A stretch of DNA of 48,234 bases from an uncultured Oscillospiraceae bacterium. GTDB taxonomy: Bacteria > Bacillota > Clostridia > Oscillospirales > Oscillospiraceae. Shown here piece after piece: positions 7,824 to 16,695 of this stretch. The number at the start of each line of letters is the position of its first letter. Position 1 is the first letter of the stretch. Made by a program: the position numbers and the translations under genes. The notes beneath the pieces are model-generated. The model saw nothing but the letters and a program-made list of their open reading frames with translations. It was not told where the DNA came from and searched no databases. The DNA is taken from contig CALXDZ010000124.1 of the NCBI GenBank assembly GCA_944387205.1, positions 1 to 48,234 of the forward strand. The letters are read 5' to 3'.

Positions 7824-8993
7824 ATGCTTACGAAACGGGACAAGAAGGAATGGCGGGGAGTGGTGCGGCGGCTTCTGGCCCTGTGCCTGGCCATAGGGAC
7901 CCTTTGGACGGCGGCGGTGACCTGCCGCAGCGACTCCTGGATGGCGGCCCTGTCCGCCCTGCGGGCCCAGGCGGCGTCGCCCCTGCGGGCCCTGCAGTGG
8001 GAGCTGGGGGATCTGTGGACGGAGGACGGACTATCCGCTGCCACGGTGATGACCCTCAGCGAGTCCCCGCTGCTGCTCAGTGCCCGGGCAGCGGTGCTGG
8101 AGCTGTGGTCCAGCGAGGCGGCGGAGCCCACGGAGCCGGAGGGCTCCGATGAGGAGAAGACTCCGGTGGAGGAGACGCCTCTGGAGACCCTGGACTTCAC
8201 CGACAACGGCATCCCCGCCCGCACCCTGGTGCCCACCAGCCCCGCTGGCTATACGGTGGTGGGGAATGTGTACATCAGCAACTCCACAGATTACACTCTG
8301 GATGCGGCCTCTCTGCAGGGGGACTTTGACGCCTGCCTCACCGGGGAGGAGCCCCAGGTGCTGATCCTCCACACCCACGGCAGTGAGGCCTATACCCTGC
8401 CCCCGGACGAGAGCTATGTGGCCTCCGGCAATCACCGTACCACGGATACCAACTACAACATGGTCCGAGTGGGGGATGAGATGGCGGAGGTGTTCGGCGA
8501 GGCGGGCATCTCCGTGCTCCACGACCGGACGCTCTATGACTATCCCAATTACAGCGGTGCCTACGACCGTTCCCTGGCCGCCATCAACAGCTATCTGGAG
8601 AAGTATCCCTCCATCCGATTCGTTCTGGACGTCCACCGGGACGCCATCGAGGACAGCGAGGGCAACGAGTACAAGGTGGTCTCGCCCATCGAGGGAGTGG
8701 GCACCGCGGCCCAGATCACGTTGGTGGTGGGCAGCGACGGCTCCGGACTGTCTCACCCCAACTGGAAGGAGAACCTGAAGCTGGCCGTGGCTATCCAGGA
8801 GAATATCATCGGAGATTATCCCTCCCTGATGCGGCCGTTGGTGCTGCGCAACTCCCGGTATAATCAGCACGCCACCACCGGCTCGCTGCTGGTGGAGATG
8901 GGCGCGGCGGGCAACTCCCTGGATGAGGCGCTGCTGGCCGCCCGGCTCTTTACGGAGCAGATGATCCAGACCATTCAGGCCAAGGAGAAGTGA
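7824..8993 (+). CDS. spoIIP: Stage II sporulation protein P (SpoIIP), peptidoglycan hydrolase
   Basis: SpoIIP is the amidase/endopeptidase that, with SpoIID and SpoIIM, drives engulfment of the forespore by thinning septal peptidoglycan. The protein has about 389 residues: a membrane helix near the N-terminus (about 13-30), a variable acidic linker (about 95-125) and the C-terminal catalytic domain. The domain shows VLILHTHGSEAYTLP (zinc-site histidine), TDTNYNMVRVGDEMAEV, FVLDVHRDAI and LLVEMGAAGNSLDEA, all hallmark segments of the family. The start is uncertain. The ATG at 7824 has AAGAGGTG almost touching it, while an in-frame TTG at 7809 and GTG at 7860 are alternatives. It lies alone after a terminator; its expression during sporulation is expected from family knowledge. 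Confidence 0.92.
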   Translation: MLTKRDKKEWRGVVRRLLALCLAIGTLWTAAVTCRSDSWMAALSALRAQAASPLRALQWELGDLWTEDGLSAATVMTLSESPLLLSARAAVLELWSSEAAEPTEPEGSDEEKTPVEETPLETLDFTDNGIPARTLVPTSPAGYTVVGNVYISNSTDYTLDAASLQGDFDACLTGEEPQVLILHTHGSEAYTLPPDESYVASGNHRTTDTNYNMVRVGDEMAEVFGEAGISVLHDRTLYDYPNYSGAYDRSLAAINSYLEKYPSIRFVLDVHRDAIEDSEGNEYKVVSPIEGVGTAAQITLVVGSDGSGLSHPNWKENLKLAVAIQENIIGDYPSLMRPLVLRNSRYNQHATTGSLLVEMGAAGNSLDEALLAARLFTEQMIQTIQAKEK

Positions 8994-9040
8994 AAAACAG
9001 CAGAGGCGCCGGGACCCCGTTTGGGTCCCGGCGCCTCTGC
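8993..9040 (-). terminator. Terminator of the small membrane protein gene, overlapping the end of spoIIP
   Basis: A perfect 18-bp stem (arms 9000-9017 and 9023-9040, loop CGTTT), followed on the minus strand by a T-run at 8993-8997. On the plus strand it lacks a U-tract but could still stabilise the spoIIP mRNA end. Confidence 0.75.
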
Positions 9041-9068
9041 ATGGGAAAGGAAAGAGAGGGAAAGGGGA

Positions 9069-9341
9069 TTACAGCAGTGTCACCAGCAGCCACACAAGGC
9101 CAATGCCGCCGGCACCCATGCCCGCGTACAGAGCCGGGCACAGGGCCCGCCAGCGGTGGCTCAGATGCCCGGACCCCTGGGTGTAGCTTTTGGCCACCCG
9201 CCGGGCCTCGTCCACGATCTCCTGGGAGCTCACGCCGCCGCTGCTGAGGGCGTCGTTGCGGACGATGAAAATGGCTTGCTCAAAAATGCGCGGGTCGGGG
9301 GATTCCACCACCACGACACGCCGGGAAATACCTTTGACCAT
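9069..9341 (-). CDS. Small conserved-looking membrane protein of unknown function
   Basis: 90 residues starting MVKGISRRVVVVESPDPRIF. The N-terminal ~50 residues are a soluble segment with FEQAIFIVRNDAL and a helical stretch VSSQEIVDEARRVAKSY. The C-terminus is a single Gly-rich hydrophobic segment (about 70-90). The start is well supported by GAGGAGTGAATTCCC before the ATG. It sits between two sporulation genes, downstream of spoIIE on the same strand but separated from it by the terminator at 9451-9502. I recognise the overall look of a short protein common in Oscillospiraceae but cannot assign a domain or function; a link to sporulation is suggested by position only. Confidence 0.75.
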   Translation of the reverse strand: MVKGISRRVVVVESPDPRIFEQAIFIVRNDALSSGGVSSQEIVDEARRVAKSYTQGSGHLSHRWRALCPALYAGMGAGGIGLVWLLVTLL

Positions 9342-9450
9342 GGGAATTCACTCCTCACTTGCTCCGGCGGCGCGCCGCTGGTCCCGGCCCGCCGTCAACC
9401 TTCTGCACCCATTGTGTCCCGGGTGGTGGAAAACTATACCGCCTTTGGCA

Positions 9451-9502
9451 TAAAAAAGAGCATAGGCGCCTGGAAGGCCGCCTTGCGGGCGGCCTTCCAG
9501 GC
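9451..9502 (-). terminator. Rho-independent terminator after spoIIE
   Basis: A 15-bp perfect stem (9468-9482 with 9488-9502), loop TTGCG, followed on the minus strand by CTCTTTTTTA. Confidence 0.87.
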
Positions 9503-9551
9503 GGAGAGTGAGAAGCGCATGTGGAAAACCGGAAGGGGAGAAACAGGAGGC

Positions 9552-11603
9552 TTACACTTCCCGCCGGATACCGGTCTCGGATTTGGGCAGATACAGCACC
9601 TGCACGCCGCAGTCGTCCCGGAGGGGGCCCTTTTGCCGAATAGATGTCAGAATCAGCGTTACCAGAGTCTGGGGATCGCTGCCCTGCCACCCGGCCAAAA
9701 GATCCTGCAGCCACTCGTCGTGAGCGGCATCGGCCACACCGTCGCTGACCATCACCAGGAAGCTGTCTTCCTCCAGCACCAGCGTGGTGGCGTCAGGGGA
9801 ACGGTCGGTGGTGTGGAGCCCGGCGGGCAGGGAGCTGCCGGTGATGCGCCGGACCCGGCCTCCGTGCTTGAGATAGGAGGGGGCGGCGCCGTACTTGTAC
9901 ACCGTTGCCTGGGCGCTTTGCAGGTCCAGGCGCACCAGGTCGATGGTGGTGAAGGTGCCGGTCTCGGCACCCCGGAGGGTCATGGCGTCGTTGAGAGTCC
10001 GCAAGGCCGCCTCCGGTTCCACCCCTGCCCGCAAAAACCGCTCCAGCAGCCGCAGCACCATGGCCGACTCCCGCCGGGCAGCCTCGCCGGTGCCCATGCC
10101 GTCGGAGAGCAGAAGGTAGAGGCTGCCGCTGTCGGTCTCAAAGGCGGTGAGGCTGTCGCCGCTGACGGCCTCGCCCTCCTTGGGCCGCAGGGCGGCGCCC
10201 ACGGAGTAGGTCCGGCGTTGAGTTTCACTCCACACCGGCTGGGGCGGCTGTTCCAGGTGGGCGGCGGTGGTGCTCAAAAGCTCCGACATCCGGGCGTATT
10301 GCCCCCGGGCCTCCCGGCGGGTCTCCTCCAGCTGGCGCCGATACTGCTGGCGCAGCAAAAAGGCGGAGAGCTCTGCGTTGATGGCGGTGAGCAGGTCCGG
10401 CAGGTGGATGCAGCGGCTGGTGAAGTGGGTGGGGAAGTCCTTGGGCAGCGCCCGGCCCCGCTCCAGGAGAAAGGGCGTTGCGTCGTTCATGGCGTTGAAG
10501 GTGGTGGTGTACTCCCGCTTCCAGCACAGGTCCCGCAGCACGCAGCTCCGGCATACCCGCTCAGCGGAGCGGTCGAAGATGACGGCGGGGTTTTCCTCCG
10601 TGGAGGGCAGGCGGGAAAAGCTGTCGTACAGGTCCCGAAAGGCGGCGGCGGACTGGTTGAGCTGGGTCCGCAGCCGGTCCAGAAGGGAGGGCTCGTCCTT
10701 GGGCGTCCCCTCATGCAGCTGCAGCCGCTTGCCGCCAAAGAGCCGGGCGGGCAGCAGCAAAAAGATCACCGCGCCGCCTATGGCCTCCCCCAGGAAGGGG
10801 ACGCCCTCCTCCGCCGTCACTGGCAGCAGCAAAATGACCGCCGCAGCAAGATAGGCGCAGGCGGCCCGGAAACGGCCCCGCCGGGCGTAAAGGCCCGCCG
10901 CCAGGCCGGTGAAGCCGAAGGCGGCGGCGAAAAAGAGACCGCCGCTGCCGGCGGCCAGGTCCAGCAGCAGCCCGATGCACACGCCGCATCCGGCACCCAG
11001 ACCGGGGCTCTGGCTGTAGGCGGCGTAGAGGGTCAGTCCTGCCGCCAGCAGCCGCCCTACCGAGATGCCGCCGGGCAGCACCAGGCCCGAGAGGCCTACC
11101 GTCAAGCTGGCGATCAAAAACAGCACCGCCCACTGGGAGCCGGGGGCTTCGCCCTCCCGGAGGAGCAGACGGTAGACGGCGGCAGAGATGCCCACCAGGA
11201 TGGTGGCCCCCAGGGCGGGGAAGAACTGGGTCTCCAGCCGGGGGGACTGGAAGAGGTAGATCAGACGCACCGTCAAAAAGAGGATGGAGGCCGCGGCGGG
11301 CAGGAAGAGGGGGCGTTTGGCAAGGCCCGTGCCCTCAAAGGCCGTGGCGGTGGAGAGGATCAAAACGGCAGTGGCTATGTAGCTCAGCGCTGAGGAAAAA
11401 TCCAGGAATAAAAAGGCACCAACCACCGCCCCGGCCAGGGCGGACAGCCCCGGTGCCCCGGTGTCGGCGGCGGCCAGGAAGCCCAGGGCCAGCGGCGCCC
11501 CGGAGAGCAGCTCACAGCCTGTCAGGGCGGCAGATAAAAAGAAACGGATACCGCAGCGGACGGCCAGGGCGGACTGCCGCGGGTCCAGTGGAAGTCGATT
11601 CAA
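9552..11603 (-). CDS. spoIIE: Stage II sporulation protein E (SpoIIE), PP2C-type phosphatase
   Basis: SpoIIE dephosphorylates the anti-anti-sigma factor SpoIIAA to activate sigma-F in the forespore and also interacts with the polar septum. This protein has 683 residues. The N-terminal ~290 residues are a multi-pass membrane region (about ten hydrophobic segments), followed by a cytoplasmic linker with a cysteine-rich stretch VCRSCVLRDLCWKREY. The C-terminal PP2C domain (about 480-680) has LLLSDGMGTGEAAR and FLVMVSDGVADA, with the metal-binding Asp residues. It is shorter than the roughly 830-residue Bacillus protein. The start is TTG at 11601-11603 with AAAGGAGGGACAAGCC before it. The cysteine cluster in the linker (CxxCxxxxxC) is worth noting; a possible Spo0A-box-like TGTCGGG lies upstream at about 11658. 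Confidence 0.95.
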   Translation of the reverse strand: MNRLPLDPRQSALAVRCGIRFFLSAALTGCELLSGAPLALGFLAAADTGAPGLSALAGAVVGAFLFLDFSSALSYIATAVLILSTATAFEGTGLAKRPLFLPAAASILFLTVRLIYLFQSPRLETQFFPALGATILVGISAAVYRLLLREGEAPGSQWAVLFLIASLTVGLSGLVLPGGISVGRLLAAGLTLYAAYSQSPGLGAGCGVCIGLLLDLAAGSGGLFFAAAFGFTGLAAGLYARRGRFRAACAYLAAAVILLLPVTAEEGVPFLGEAIGGAVIFLLLPARLFGGKRLQLHEGTPKDEPSLLDRLRTQLNQSAAAFRDLYDSFSRLPSTEENPAVIFDRSAERVCRSCVLRDLCWKREYTTTFNAMNDATPFLLERGRALPKDFPTHFTSRCIHLPDLLTAINAELSAFLLRQQYRRQLEETRREARGQYARMSELLSTTAAHLEQPPQPVWSETQRRTYSVGAALRPKEGEAVSGDSLTAFETDSGSLYLLLSDGMGTGEAARRESAMVLRLLERFLRAGVEPEAALRTLNDAMTLRGAETGTFTTIDLVRLDLQSAQATVYKYGAAPSYLKHGGRVRRITGSSLPAGLHTTDRSPDATTLVLEEDSFLVMVSDGVADAAHDEWLQDLLAGWQGSDPQTLVTLILTSIRQKGPLRDDCGVQVLYLPKSETGIRREV

Positions 11604-11743
11604 GGCTTGTCCCTCCTTTGTATGGCCCTATTCTACAAAGCCGGAGGCGAAAACGCTGTCGGGAAAGGGCGGAGCACCAGATTTTTCCAGAACAGGGGCG
11701 GCAAGAGGGCGGAAACAGGGAGCGGGAAAGAAAAAGATTGCCC

Positions 11744-11772
11744 TTTTCCTGGAAGCGGCTTTGCGGTATAAT
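11744..11772 (+). promoter_or_regulatory. Putative promoter of the fusion-protein operon
   Basis: A perfect TATAAT (11767-11772) with a weak TTTTCC (11744-11749) at 17 bases; the start codon lies 52 bases after the -10. The 220-bp gap 11604-11824 otherwise holds the spoIIE promoter region on the other strand and nothing else I can identify. Confidence 0.55.
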
Positions 11773-11824
11773 AGCCCCAAAGCGATCTGGATATGCCCCG
11801 GGCGGGCGGAAGGGAGGAACGAGC

Positions 11825-14800
11825 ATGGACGAAAAGCTGATCCAGGCCCTGGAGGAGGCCTTTTCCGAACCCCTCTTTTTGGAGCGGCTGTCTGAGGAGG
11901 GGGCCCCGGGCCCCGGGCCCGATGCCCGGGCATGGGGGCGGCTGCTGGAGCCCTTGCTGCCCACAAAAGAGCGGGTGCGCTGTGCCGACGTGGTGGAGCA
12001 ATGCCGGGAGCTGCTGGAGCAGGAGGTCCAGGCGCCTCGGGAGGGCTGGCTTTTTTACATCAGCCGGGTGGCGGTGTCCCTGGCCTTTCCCGAGGAGATC
12101 GACCACACCCCTGCCCAGCGGGGGGCGGCCCTGACCTTTTTGCAGGCCTTGCGGGTGCTGCTGGACCGGGAGCGGCAGGTGCTGCCTTTTGACATCGGCC
12201 GGGATTTTGCCTTCTGCACGCCGGAGGAGCTGCGGGGCAGCGACCGGCGGACGGAATACCGGGCTTTTCTGGAGGCCTGGCGGGAGGACTGTGTCTATGA
12301 AGCCATGCGCCTGTCGGCGGAGACCACCCCTTTTTCCACTCTGGAGCACATTGCCGGTGTCCACCATGTGGCCATGACCATGGCCCGGGAGATGCGGGCC
12401 GCCGGAGGTGAGGTGGACCTGGCCATGGTATCTGCCTCTGCTGCCTGCCACGATATCGGCAAGTTCGGCTGCCGCACCGGGGAGCGGGTGCCTTATCTTC
12501 ACTATTACTATACAGACCAGTGGTGCACCCGGCGGGATCTTCCCAATGTGGGCCACATTGCCGCAAACCACTCCACCTGGGACCTGGAGCTGGAAAACCT
12601 GTCAGCGGAGAACCTGCTGTTGATCTATGCCGACTTCCGGGTCAAGCAGGAAAGGGACAGCAGCGGCCGGGAGCGGACCCATATTTACACCCTGGAGCAG
12701 TCCTACGACGTGATCCTGAGCAAGCTGGACAATGTGGACGAGGCCAAGCGCCAGCGCTACGCCTTCGTGTATGCCAAGCTGTGCGACTTCCAGGAGTACC
12801 TGCAGGATCTGGGGGTGGACGTGACTTTGGAGGGCCACCCCACGGCGCCGGTCCGCCGGCCCGATGCGGCGCTGCTGAGCCATGAGGAGACGGTGCGTGC
12901 TTTCCGGCTTTTGGCAGTGGAGCACAACCTCCACCTGATGCACCGCTTCAGCCATGAGCGGCTTTTTGCCAATGTGCTGGAGGCGGCCCGCAGCGAAAAG
13001 GCCTGGAGCCGGGTCCGGGCCTATGTGAGTATTCTGGAGGAGTATTTCACCTACCTTACCGCCGCCCAGAAGGCCCAGAGCCTGAGCTTTCTCTATGAGC
13101 TGCTGATGGACCGGGAGGGCGATATCCGCCGCCAGGCAGCGGCGCTCATCGGCCGCATCATCGCTTGCTTCAACACCGGCTATCAAAAGGAACTGCCCAA
13201 GACGGCGGCACCCTCCTCTGCCCAGCAGACTCAGTTTGCTCTGTGGGCCCGGTACCTGGACCTGATGGTCTATCCGGACCACAAACTGACGGACCCTCAG
13301 AAGAGCCACATCCACTACACCATGAAAATCACGGTCCAGACGGCGCTGAGGGAGTGCGCTCCGGCAGACGCGCCCCGGTTCATGGAGGGGATCCGGCGCT
13401 ATTACGACGCGCCGGATCTCAAAGACCGGGAGGCGGCCCTGGCGCTGACGGATACGCTGTGCTACCTGCCGCCGGAGTTGTGCGGGGAGGACTGGGAGCG
13501 GCTGACGGAGTTTGCCGCGGTGCAGCTGAAAAAGGACGACCTGGTGCTGCGGGCGGCGGCCATGCGCTTTTTCCACCGGGTGGTCCAGGCACTGCCGCCG
13601 GAACATCTCGCGGCGGCCCGGGCTGGCGCTCTGGCCCGGGAGCTGGATTGCAGCGGAAGTCCCGCCCTGCTCTATCTCCAGGCCTGTATCCTGCGGAGCC
13701 TGGGGGAGAGCGGTGAGGCGCAGATGGAGCAGCTCTCCCGCCGGGAGGTGGTCAGCGACATCTTTGTGGACAACCTGAAAAATGCCACCCACTGGGTGCT
13801 CAAGGCGGTGAACATCGAGCTTTTGACAGAGCAGGTGCTTCGGGGCGAGCGGGAGAACCTGCTGCACATTGCTGCCCACTTCGGCAACCTCTTAAAGGTC
13901 AGCGACGCTATCGTGGTGCGCTACAATGCCGGCGGGTCCCTGCTGCGGATCGCCGACCGACTGAGCTTTGACCAGCGCAACGAGGTAGCGGTGGAGATGG
14001 CCAAGGGCCTGGAGGTGGGTCAGTACGAGTATTCCAAGTATATCCCCCTATGCCTGGGCGAGTTTATTTTGCATCTGCGGCCCACGGAGCTGGACGAGAT
14101 GCTGGACCGCCTGTCCCATCTCATGGGCAACTCCAGCGACACCACTGTCTCCGCCGCGCTGACCACTGTGGGCGTCTCCCTGGAGCACTACGGGGTTTAC
14201 GGAGAGCGGTTTGGAGAGACGCCGGAGGTCCTCAATGCCCGTCGGGAGCGGATGGCCGGCATGCTGCTCAAGGGCCTTTCCTCCTATCGGGAGACCGTGC
14301 GGCAGGAGGCCATGTGGGTCATCGGCAGGGAACTGTTCGGCTCCCGGGAGCTTACCTTCTGGGAAAAGACGGAGCTTTTTACCCTTGTGGCGGACAAGAT
14401 GCTCTTCCTCTTTATCGAACACCGGGAGGGGGAGCTGACCTACTTCTACCGGGCGGCGGCCCTGTCCCACATCTACCGCTTCATCGTGGAGCATCAGATC
14501 CTGGAAGGGCCGTTCCGGTTTGAGGAGCGGCTGCCGGTGGCCTTCTTCCCCGGCACCTTCGACCCCTTCACCATCTCCCACAAGGGCATCGTTCGGGAGA
14601 TCCGGGACCTGGGCTTTGAGGTGTATCTGGCGGTGGATGAGTTCTCCTGGTCCAAGAAGGCCCAGCCCTCTCTCATCCGGAGGCAGATCGTATCCATGTC
14701 CGTGGCCGATGAGTTCCATGTCCGCCTCTTTCCCCACGATATCCCGGTGAATATCGCCAATCCCCGGGATCTGCTGCGCCTGCGGGCGCTGTTCCCAGGG

Positions 14801-16648
14801 CGAGAGCTGTATCTGGCAGTGGGCTCGGACGTAGTGGAGGGGGCCTCCTCCTATAGAAAGCCGCCGGAGAATGGCTCCGTCCACTCTCTCAACCATATCG
14901 TCTTTCGCCGGGCCAGCTCCATTCACGGAGACAGTCAGGGGGACGAGGTGGACCTGAGTTGCATCACTGGCAAGGTACTGCAGCTGCGTCTGCCCACCCA
15001 TTTGGAGGACATCAGCTCCACCCGTATCCGGGAGAACGTGGACCTGAATCGGGATATCTCCAACCTCATCGACCCAGTGGTAGAGGAGTTTATCTATCAA
15101 AACAGCCTCTACCTCCGGGAGCCTCAGTATAAGCCTTTGATGGAGGGCAATCCTCTGCACTTTCGGAAGGTGGAGCGGCCCACGCCGGATCTGCTGCGGC
15201 GGCTGGGGGCTGCCGTGGGCCTTTCGGACCGGCGGGTGGAGGCTATCAGCCGGGAGTATCTGGGCTTTGCCACCATCCTGCGCACCACCGGGGAGAATCC
15301 TCAAACCCTGGGCTTTGCCACGGGCCGGCTCATCAGCTCCACGGAGCTTCGCTCCGCCCTGGGGAGTCTGCGGCTGGCGGACTATGTGCGCAGCCGCACC
15401 GCAGGCCGCATCCTGCTGCTCAGTGGGATGTACGCCGCCCGGGAGGCGGGGGACTGGGACGTCAAGCAGCTGCTGCTGACGGAGGTGCTGTCGGACTCCA
15501 TGGCCCAGGACTGCACCTATGCCCTCTACTGCCCCGCTGACGGGGAGCTGACGGAGGAGGCGGAGGATGCCCTCTGGCGTCAGGGCTTTTTGCGGATCCC
15601 GGACATGGAAGATGAAAAGCCGCTGCTGCTGGTGGATATGCGTTCGCCTGTGGCGGTGATGCAGAACATCGAGACCACCATCAAGCCGCCCTTTTCCACT
15701 GCGCCGGCGGTGCTCTCGGCCATCCGAAAGGCCTACCGCCGATTCCAGGAGGCGTTGTGCACCCTCTATCCCGGCACGCTGATCCTGTCCCTGAACACCG
15801 CCGTTATCCACCACCGGTTGGTGGAGCGGATCACAAAGCGCAACGGCGTGCCGCCCATGCCCACCCACCCCCGGACCCTGGGCCCGGAGATGTGCGTGCC
15901 CTTCGGCAAGCTCCTGCGGGGCCACGCGGTGCCCAATACCGTCACCAAGACCATCCACACCGACAAGGTCTATTCTCCGGACCTCCATGAAAAGACCATC
16001 GAGGCCTTTCCCTATTACGCGCCCCTGGAGAGCCAGGTGCGCACGGTGCGCTCCTTTGAGCGGCCGGTGATATTGGTGGACGACATGATGCACACCGGCG
16101 ACCGCATCCGGGTGCTGGAGCCCATGGCCCGGGAAGCGGGGGTGCACATCAGTCAGGTGCTGGTGGGCCTGCTCTCCGGCCGGGGCCGGGACCTGATCGA
16201 TGAGCGGCAGCTGCCGGTGGATGCCATTTACTTCGTGCCGGACCTGCGGGCCTGGTATGTGGAGTCGTCCTTCTATCCTTTCATCGGCGGCGACACTGTC
16301 CGTCGGGACCAGTGGTCCGTGCCGGGCCTGCTGCCTTCCATCAATATGATCCTGCCCTACACCTGCCCCCGGTTCCTGCGGGTGTGCGGCCGGGAGCCCG
16401 CCTTCCGGTTCTCCCGCACCTGCCTGGAGAACGCCCGGGATATTCTGCTGGCCCTGGAGACGGAATACCGCAGCCAGTTTGGCCGAAACCTGACCCTCAG
16501 CCGCCTGAGTGAGGCGGTGATCCTGCCGCTGTGTCCGGACAAAGGCAGCTGTATGTCCTATGATCCCAACCTTGCTGCTTCAGTGTATCTGGAAAATGAC
16601 CTGGCAGCCCTGATGCGGATGCGGAACCTCTTTTTGGAGGACCTTTGA
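11825..16648 (+). CDS. Giant multidomain protein: HD phosphohydrolase + helical repeats + NadD-like nucleotidyltransferase + possible GNAT + phosphoribosyltransferase
   Basis: 1607 residues. The HD domain (about 170-330) shows HIAGVHHVAM (H175/H180), ACHDIGKFG (H209-D210), HIAANHS and a later Asp (D270), a YqeK-like arrangement. Residues ~350-900 are helical, HEAT-like repeats. The nucleotidyltransferase (about 904-1095) has FFPGTFDPFTISHKG (GxFxPxTxxH) and DISSTRIREN, the ISSTxIR signature of NadD/NMNAT enzymes. Residues ~1120-1265 resemble a degenerate GNAT fold ending WRQGFLRIP. The C-terminal phosphoribosyltransferase (about 1290-1500) carries the PRPP loop VILVDDMMHTGDRI (about 1415-1428). 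The ATG at 11825 follows GGGAGGAACGAGC; no signal peptide, so cytoplasmic. The next gene starts 47 bp downstream. Likely nucleotide or pyridine-cofactor processing; the substrate is unknown. The fusion is open throughout, with no frameshift. Confidence 0.85.
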   Translation: MDEKLIQALEEAFSEPLFLERLSEEGAPGPGPDARAWGRLLEPLLPTKERVRCADVVEQCRELLEQEVQAPREGWLFYISRVAVSLAFPEEIDHTPAQRGAALTFLQALRVLLDRERQVLPFDIGRDFAFCTPEELRGSDRRTEYRAFLEAWREDCVYEAMRLSAETTPFSTLEHIAGVHHVAMTMAREMRAAGGEVDLAMVSASAACHDIGKFGCRTGERVPYLHYYYTDQWCTRRDLPNVGHIAANHSTWDLELENLSAENLLLIYADFRVKQERDSSGRERTHIYTLEQSYDVILSKLDNVDEAKRQRYAFVYAKLCDFQEYLQDLGVDVTLEGHPTAPVRRPDAALLSHEETVRAFRLLAVEHNLHLMHRFSHERLFANVLEAARSEKAWSRVRAYVSILEEYFTYLTAAQKAQSLSFLYELLMDREGDIRRQAAALIGRIIACFNTGYQKELPKTAAPSSAQQTQFALWARYLDLMVYPDHKLTDPQKSHIHYTMKITVQTALRECAPADAPRFMEGIRRYYDAPDLKDREAALALTDTLCYLPPELCGEDWERLTEFAAVQLKKDDLVLRAAAMRFFHRVVQALPPEHLAAARAGALARELDCSGSPALLYLQACILRSLGESGEAQMEQLSRREVVSDIFVDNLKNATHWVLKAVNIELLTEQVLRGERENLLHIAAHFGNLLKVSDAIVVRYNAGGSLLRIADRLSFDQRNEVAVEMAKGLEVGQYEYSKYIPLCLGEFILHLRPTELDEMLDRLSHLMGNSSDTTVSAALTTVGVSLEHYGVYGERFGETPEVLNARRERMAGMLLKGLSSYRETVRQEAMWVIGRELFGSRELTFWEKTELFTLVADKMLFLFIEHREGELTYFYRAAALSHIYRFIVEHQILEGPFRFEERLPVAFFPGTFDPFTISHKGIVREIRDLGFEVYLAVDEFSWSKKAQPSLIRRQIVSMSVADEFHVRLFPHDIPVNIANPRDLLRLRALFPGRELYLAVGSDVVEGASSYRKPPENGSVHSLNHIVFRRASSIHGDSQGDEVDLSCITGKVLQLRLPTHLEDISSTRIRENVDLNRDISNLIDPVVEEFIYQNSLYLREPQYKPLMEGNPLHFRKVERPTPDLLRRLGAAVGLSDRRVEAISREYLGFATILRTTGENPQTLGFATGRLISSTELRSALGSLRLADYVRSRTAGRILLLSGMYAAREAGDWDVKQLLLTEVLSDSMAQDCTYALYCPADGELTEEAEDALWRQGFLRIPDMEDEKPLLLVDMRSPVAVMQNIETTIKPPFSTAPAVLSAIRKAYRRFQEALCTLYPGTLILSLNTAVIHHRLVERITKRNGVPPMPTHPRTLGPEMCVPFGKLLRGHAVPNTVTKTIHTDKVYSPDLHEKTIEAFPYYAPLESQVRTVRSFERPVILVDDMMHTGDRIRVLEPMAREAGVHISQVLVGLLSGRGRDLIDERQLPVDAIYFVPDLRAWYVESSFYPFIGGDTVRRDQWSVPGLLPSINMILPYTCPRFLRVCGREPAFRFSRTCLENARDILLALETEYRSQFGRNLTLSRLSEAVILPLCPDKGSCMSYDPNLAASVYLENDLAALMRMRNLFLEDL

Positions 16649-16695
16649 CAAATCCGGCCGCTCCTGTGAAGGGGCAGCCAAAGGAGGAGACTGAT

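Noticed and set aside
9000..9040. 18-bp perfect inverted repeat considered as an insertion-sequence end
   Set aside because: Short loop and adjacent T-run on the minus strand mark a terminator; no transposase or duplicate copy is near.
11453..11824. N-terminal extension of the fusion protein into the spoIIE region
   Set aside because: It would overlap the spoIIE start and its promoter; the ATG at 11825 has a good ribosome site and a TATAAT 52 bases before it.
14048..16147. 700-codon minus-strand open frame inside the giant fusion gene
   Set aside because: Antisense shadow; the plus strand carries the transferase and PRPP motifs.
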